Assembly (NCBI GenBank): GCA_938048185.1
Contig: CALIVT010000007.1
Coordinates: forward strand, 118,963 to 182,962
Direction of reading: 5' to 3'
DNA: 64,000 nucleotides
Source: an uncultured Arenicella sp.
Lineage (GTDB): Bacteria > Pseudomonadota > Gammaproteobacteria > Arenicellales > Arenicellaceae
Shown: in pieces, positions 62,913 through 64,000 of the stretch
Layout of the letters: the number at the start of each line of letters is the position of its first letter
Position numbering within the stretch: position 1 is the stretch's first letter
Made by a program: the position numbers and the translations under genes
Notes under the pieces: model-generated
The model's input: the letters and a program-made list of their open reading frames with translations, nothing else
Databases searched by the model: none
Told to the model about the DNA's origin: nothing

Positions 62913-63479
62913 ATGATTTACGGTTACGCAAGAGTATCTACAGCAGAGCAAAACACAGACTCCCAACGAGATGCGCTCAATTCTGTAGGTTGTGAAGAAA
63001 TAATTACGGATAAGGTATCTGGCGCAGCAGAGAAGCGACCACGACTTGAGACTTTATTAAAGAGACTCAAGAAAGGAGATACATTGATCGTGTCTAGATT
63101 AGACAGGCTAGGGCGTTCATTGTCTCATTTGATCGAGATAATGAACCGCCTAGAATGTCAGGGTGTGGCGTTTAAATCACTTTCAGAAAGTATCGATACA
63201 AGCACCGCTGGCGGTCGTCTTATATTTCACATGATGGGCGCCCTGGCAGAGTTTGAACGATCATTGATAACTGAGCGGACGCAAGCAGGATTACAAGCCG
63301 CAAAATCGCGTGGTGTACGCCTTGGCCGTCCACGATCTTTAACTGCATCACAGATCAAGCACGCAGCTAAATTGATCGATAATGGTGAGAATATGGCCAA
63401 TGTGGCGCACTCATTCGGAATTGATCGCACAACTTTATGGCGAGCCTTGAGCCGTGCGCCCAAGCCAAATACTACGTAG
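62913..63479 (+). CDS. Serine recombinase (resolvase/invertase family)
   Basis: The 188-residue protein starts MIYGYARVSTAEQNTDSQRD with the catalytic Ser in ARVST and has the arginine-rich core (VSRLDRLGRS, AEFERSLITERTQAG) of Tn3/gamma-delta-type recombinases. A C-terminal helix-turn-helix (HSFGIDRTTLWRALSRA) follows. It cuts and rejoins DNA at specific sites through a 5'-phosphoserine link. No transposase of the Tn3 type is nearby, so it may be a lone resolvase or an invertase. A GTTGCA repeat cluster lies directly upstream. Confidence 0.92.
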   Translation: MIYGYARVSTAEQNTDSQRDALNSVGCEEIITDKVSGAAEKRPRLETLLKRLKKGDTLIVSRLDRLGRSLSHLIEIMNRLECQGVAFKSLSESIDTSTAGGRLIFHMMGALAEFERSLITERTQAGLQAAKSRGVRLGRPRSLTASQIKHAAKLIDNGENMANVAHSFGIDRTTLWRALSRAPKPNTT

Positions 63480-63548
63480 AATCACCATTATGTTAAATTA
63501 AATAGTCAACCATTTTGATTAGGAAAGTAAAGAAAGAAAAAGAGTAAA

Positions 63549-63564
63549 GGGGTCAGGTCTTGCC
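63549..63564 (+). other. Conserved GGGGTCAGGTCTTG-type leader of the transposase
   Basis: GGGGTCAGGTCTTGCC at 63549-63564 is a sequence I associate with the upstream side of REP-associated tyrosine transposase genes. It supports the assignment of the gene at 63626 and could mark the 5' border of the element. Confidence 0.45.
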
Positions 63565-63625
63565 TTTTGCCTTTCGAGATAATTGGTGCTATTTTGGCTC
63601 TAGATAGAGTATTAGGAGGTTTCTA

Positions 63626-64000
63626 ATGGCGAGACCATTAAGGTTGGAATTCGCGGGCGCGCTTTACCATGTAACGGCGAGGGGAGACCGGCAAGAGAAA
63701 ATTTACGAGAGCTCTGGTGACCGGTTGGCGTTTCTAGAGGTTTTAGGGGATGTGTGTGAAACCTGCAACTGGGTGTGTCATGCGTACTGCTTAATGGATA
63801 ATCACTATCATTTAGTAATTGAGACACCTGATGCGAACCTGTCGCGAGGAATGCGACAGCTTAATGGTATTTATACTCAGAAGTTTAACCGCGCTCATAA
63901 CCGCGTAGGTCATTGTTTTCAGGGTCGCTATAAAGCGATTCACGTTGACAAAGAAAGTTATCTCTTAGAACTATCGCGTTACTTGGTTCTAAACCCCGTG
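63626..64000 (+). CDS. REP-associated (Y1/HUH) transposase, 5' part cut by window end
   Basis: An ATG at 63626 with AGGAGG just upstream opens a frame that stays open to the end of the window (125 codons). The product starts MARPLRLEFAGALYHVTARG and has the HUH metal motif MDNHYHLVIET and QGRYKAIHVDKESYLLELSR, typical of the Y1_Tnp transposase (RAYT/TnpA_REP) family. The enzyme nicks single-stranded DNA through a Tyr lying beyond the window. RAYT proteins act on short palindromic REP elements; none is clearly visible upstream. Confidence 0.88.
   Translation, partial: MARPLRLEFAGALYHVTARGDRQEKIYESSGDRLAFLEVLGDVCETCNWVCHAYCLMDNHYHLVIETPDANLSRGMRQLNGIYTQKFNRAHNRVGHCFQGRYKAIHVDKESYLLELSRYLVLNPV

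Noticed and set aside
59622..64000. Possible defence island
   Set aside because: No restriction, CRISPR, toxin-antitoxin or other recognised defence genes; only mobility genes and one membrane enzyme are seen.

Overview
The window is one contiguous stretch of a gammaproteobacterial chromosome, followed by an accessory segment in the last 4.5 kb. The assignment rests on gene content and order. One block is the classic def-fmt-rsmB-trkA cluster divergent from dprA-smg-topA. Another is a class A penicillin-binding protein gene divergent from pilMNOPQ-aroK. Others are gltB-gltD-hemE, and tesA divergent from the ybbA-ybbP ABC exporter. FimV, DsbB, YcgN, LpxL-type acyltransferase, SufE and Smg also point to a Gram-negative gammaproteobacterium with type IV pili. 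I cannot name the genus. Base composition looks close to balanced by eye (not computed), except for a more AT-rich tail after about 59.5 kb.

Layout. 1-3994: end of pgk, a FimV-like LysM protein, a hypoxanthine/uracil-type DNA glycosylase and a YcgN-like Cys-rich protein. 4309-7250: DsbB and a secreted subtilisin-like protease with a C-terminal barrel-like domain. 7450-9253: cysS and sufE. 9412-16430: an arginine region (argD, argF and argG) with an orphan ferric-type ABC ATPase, a short urate-hydroxylase-type membrane protein and two glycosyltransferase-like genes of the arsenosugar families. 16456-18739: Tat-exported MsrB, a lipid A acyltransferase and a DUF2853 protein. 18894-28819 (minus strand): def-fmt-rsmB-DUF4390-ntrY-ntrX-trkA-trkH, coupling protein maturation, 16S rRNA methylation, a two-component system and potassium uptake. 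29181-35199: LysM protein, dprA, smg, topA. 35283-43799: PBP1A, and divergently the pilMNOPQ inner-membrane platform and secretin of type IV pili, then aroK. 44247-51831: glutamate synthase gltBD behind a long structured leader, then hemE overlapping a dual-specificity phosphatase. 51865-59522: GST, TesA, the YbbA/YbbP exporter, a TPR protein, a DUF1415 protein, an APC transporter and a YceI lipoprotein.

59622-64000 is accessory DNA. It holds a small exported-protein gene that appears frameshifted and then split by a decayed IS3-family element, a membrane protein with a spermidine-synthase-like domain, a serine resolvase with a cluster of GTTGCA repeats in front of it, and the start of a REP-associated (Y1/HUH) transposase that runs off the window.

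I did not find a CRISPR array, tRNA or rRNA gene, or a recognisable defence system. The least explained items are the roughly 320-base leader before gltB with competing hairpins and a 37-codon reading frame, the protease with an internal Gly-rich hydrophobic segment, an NtrX with an altered Walker B and no GAFTGA loop, and the short Cys-containing protein at 9412-9666.
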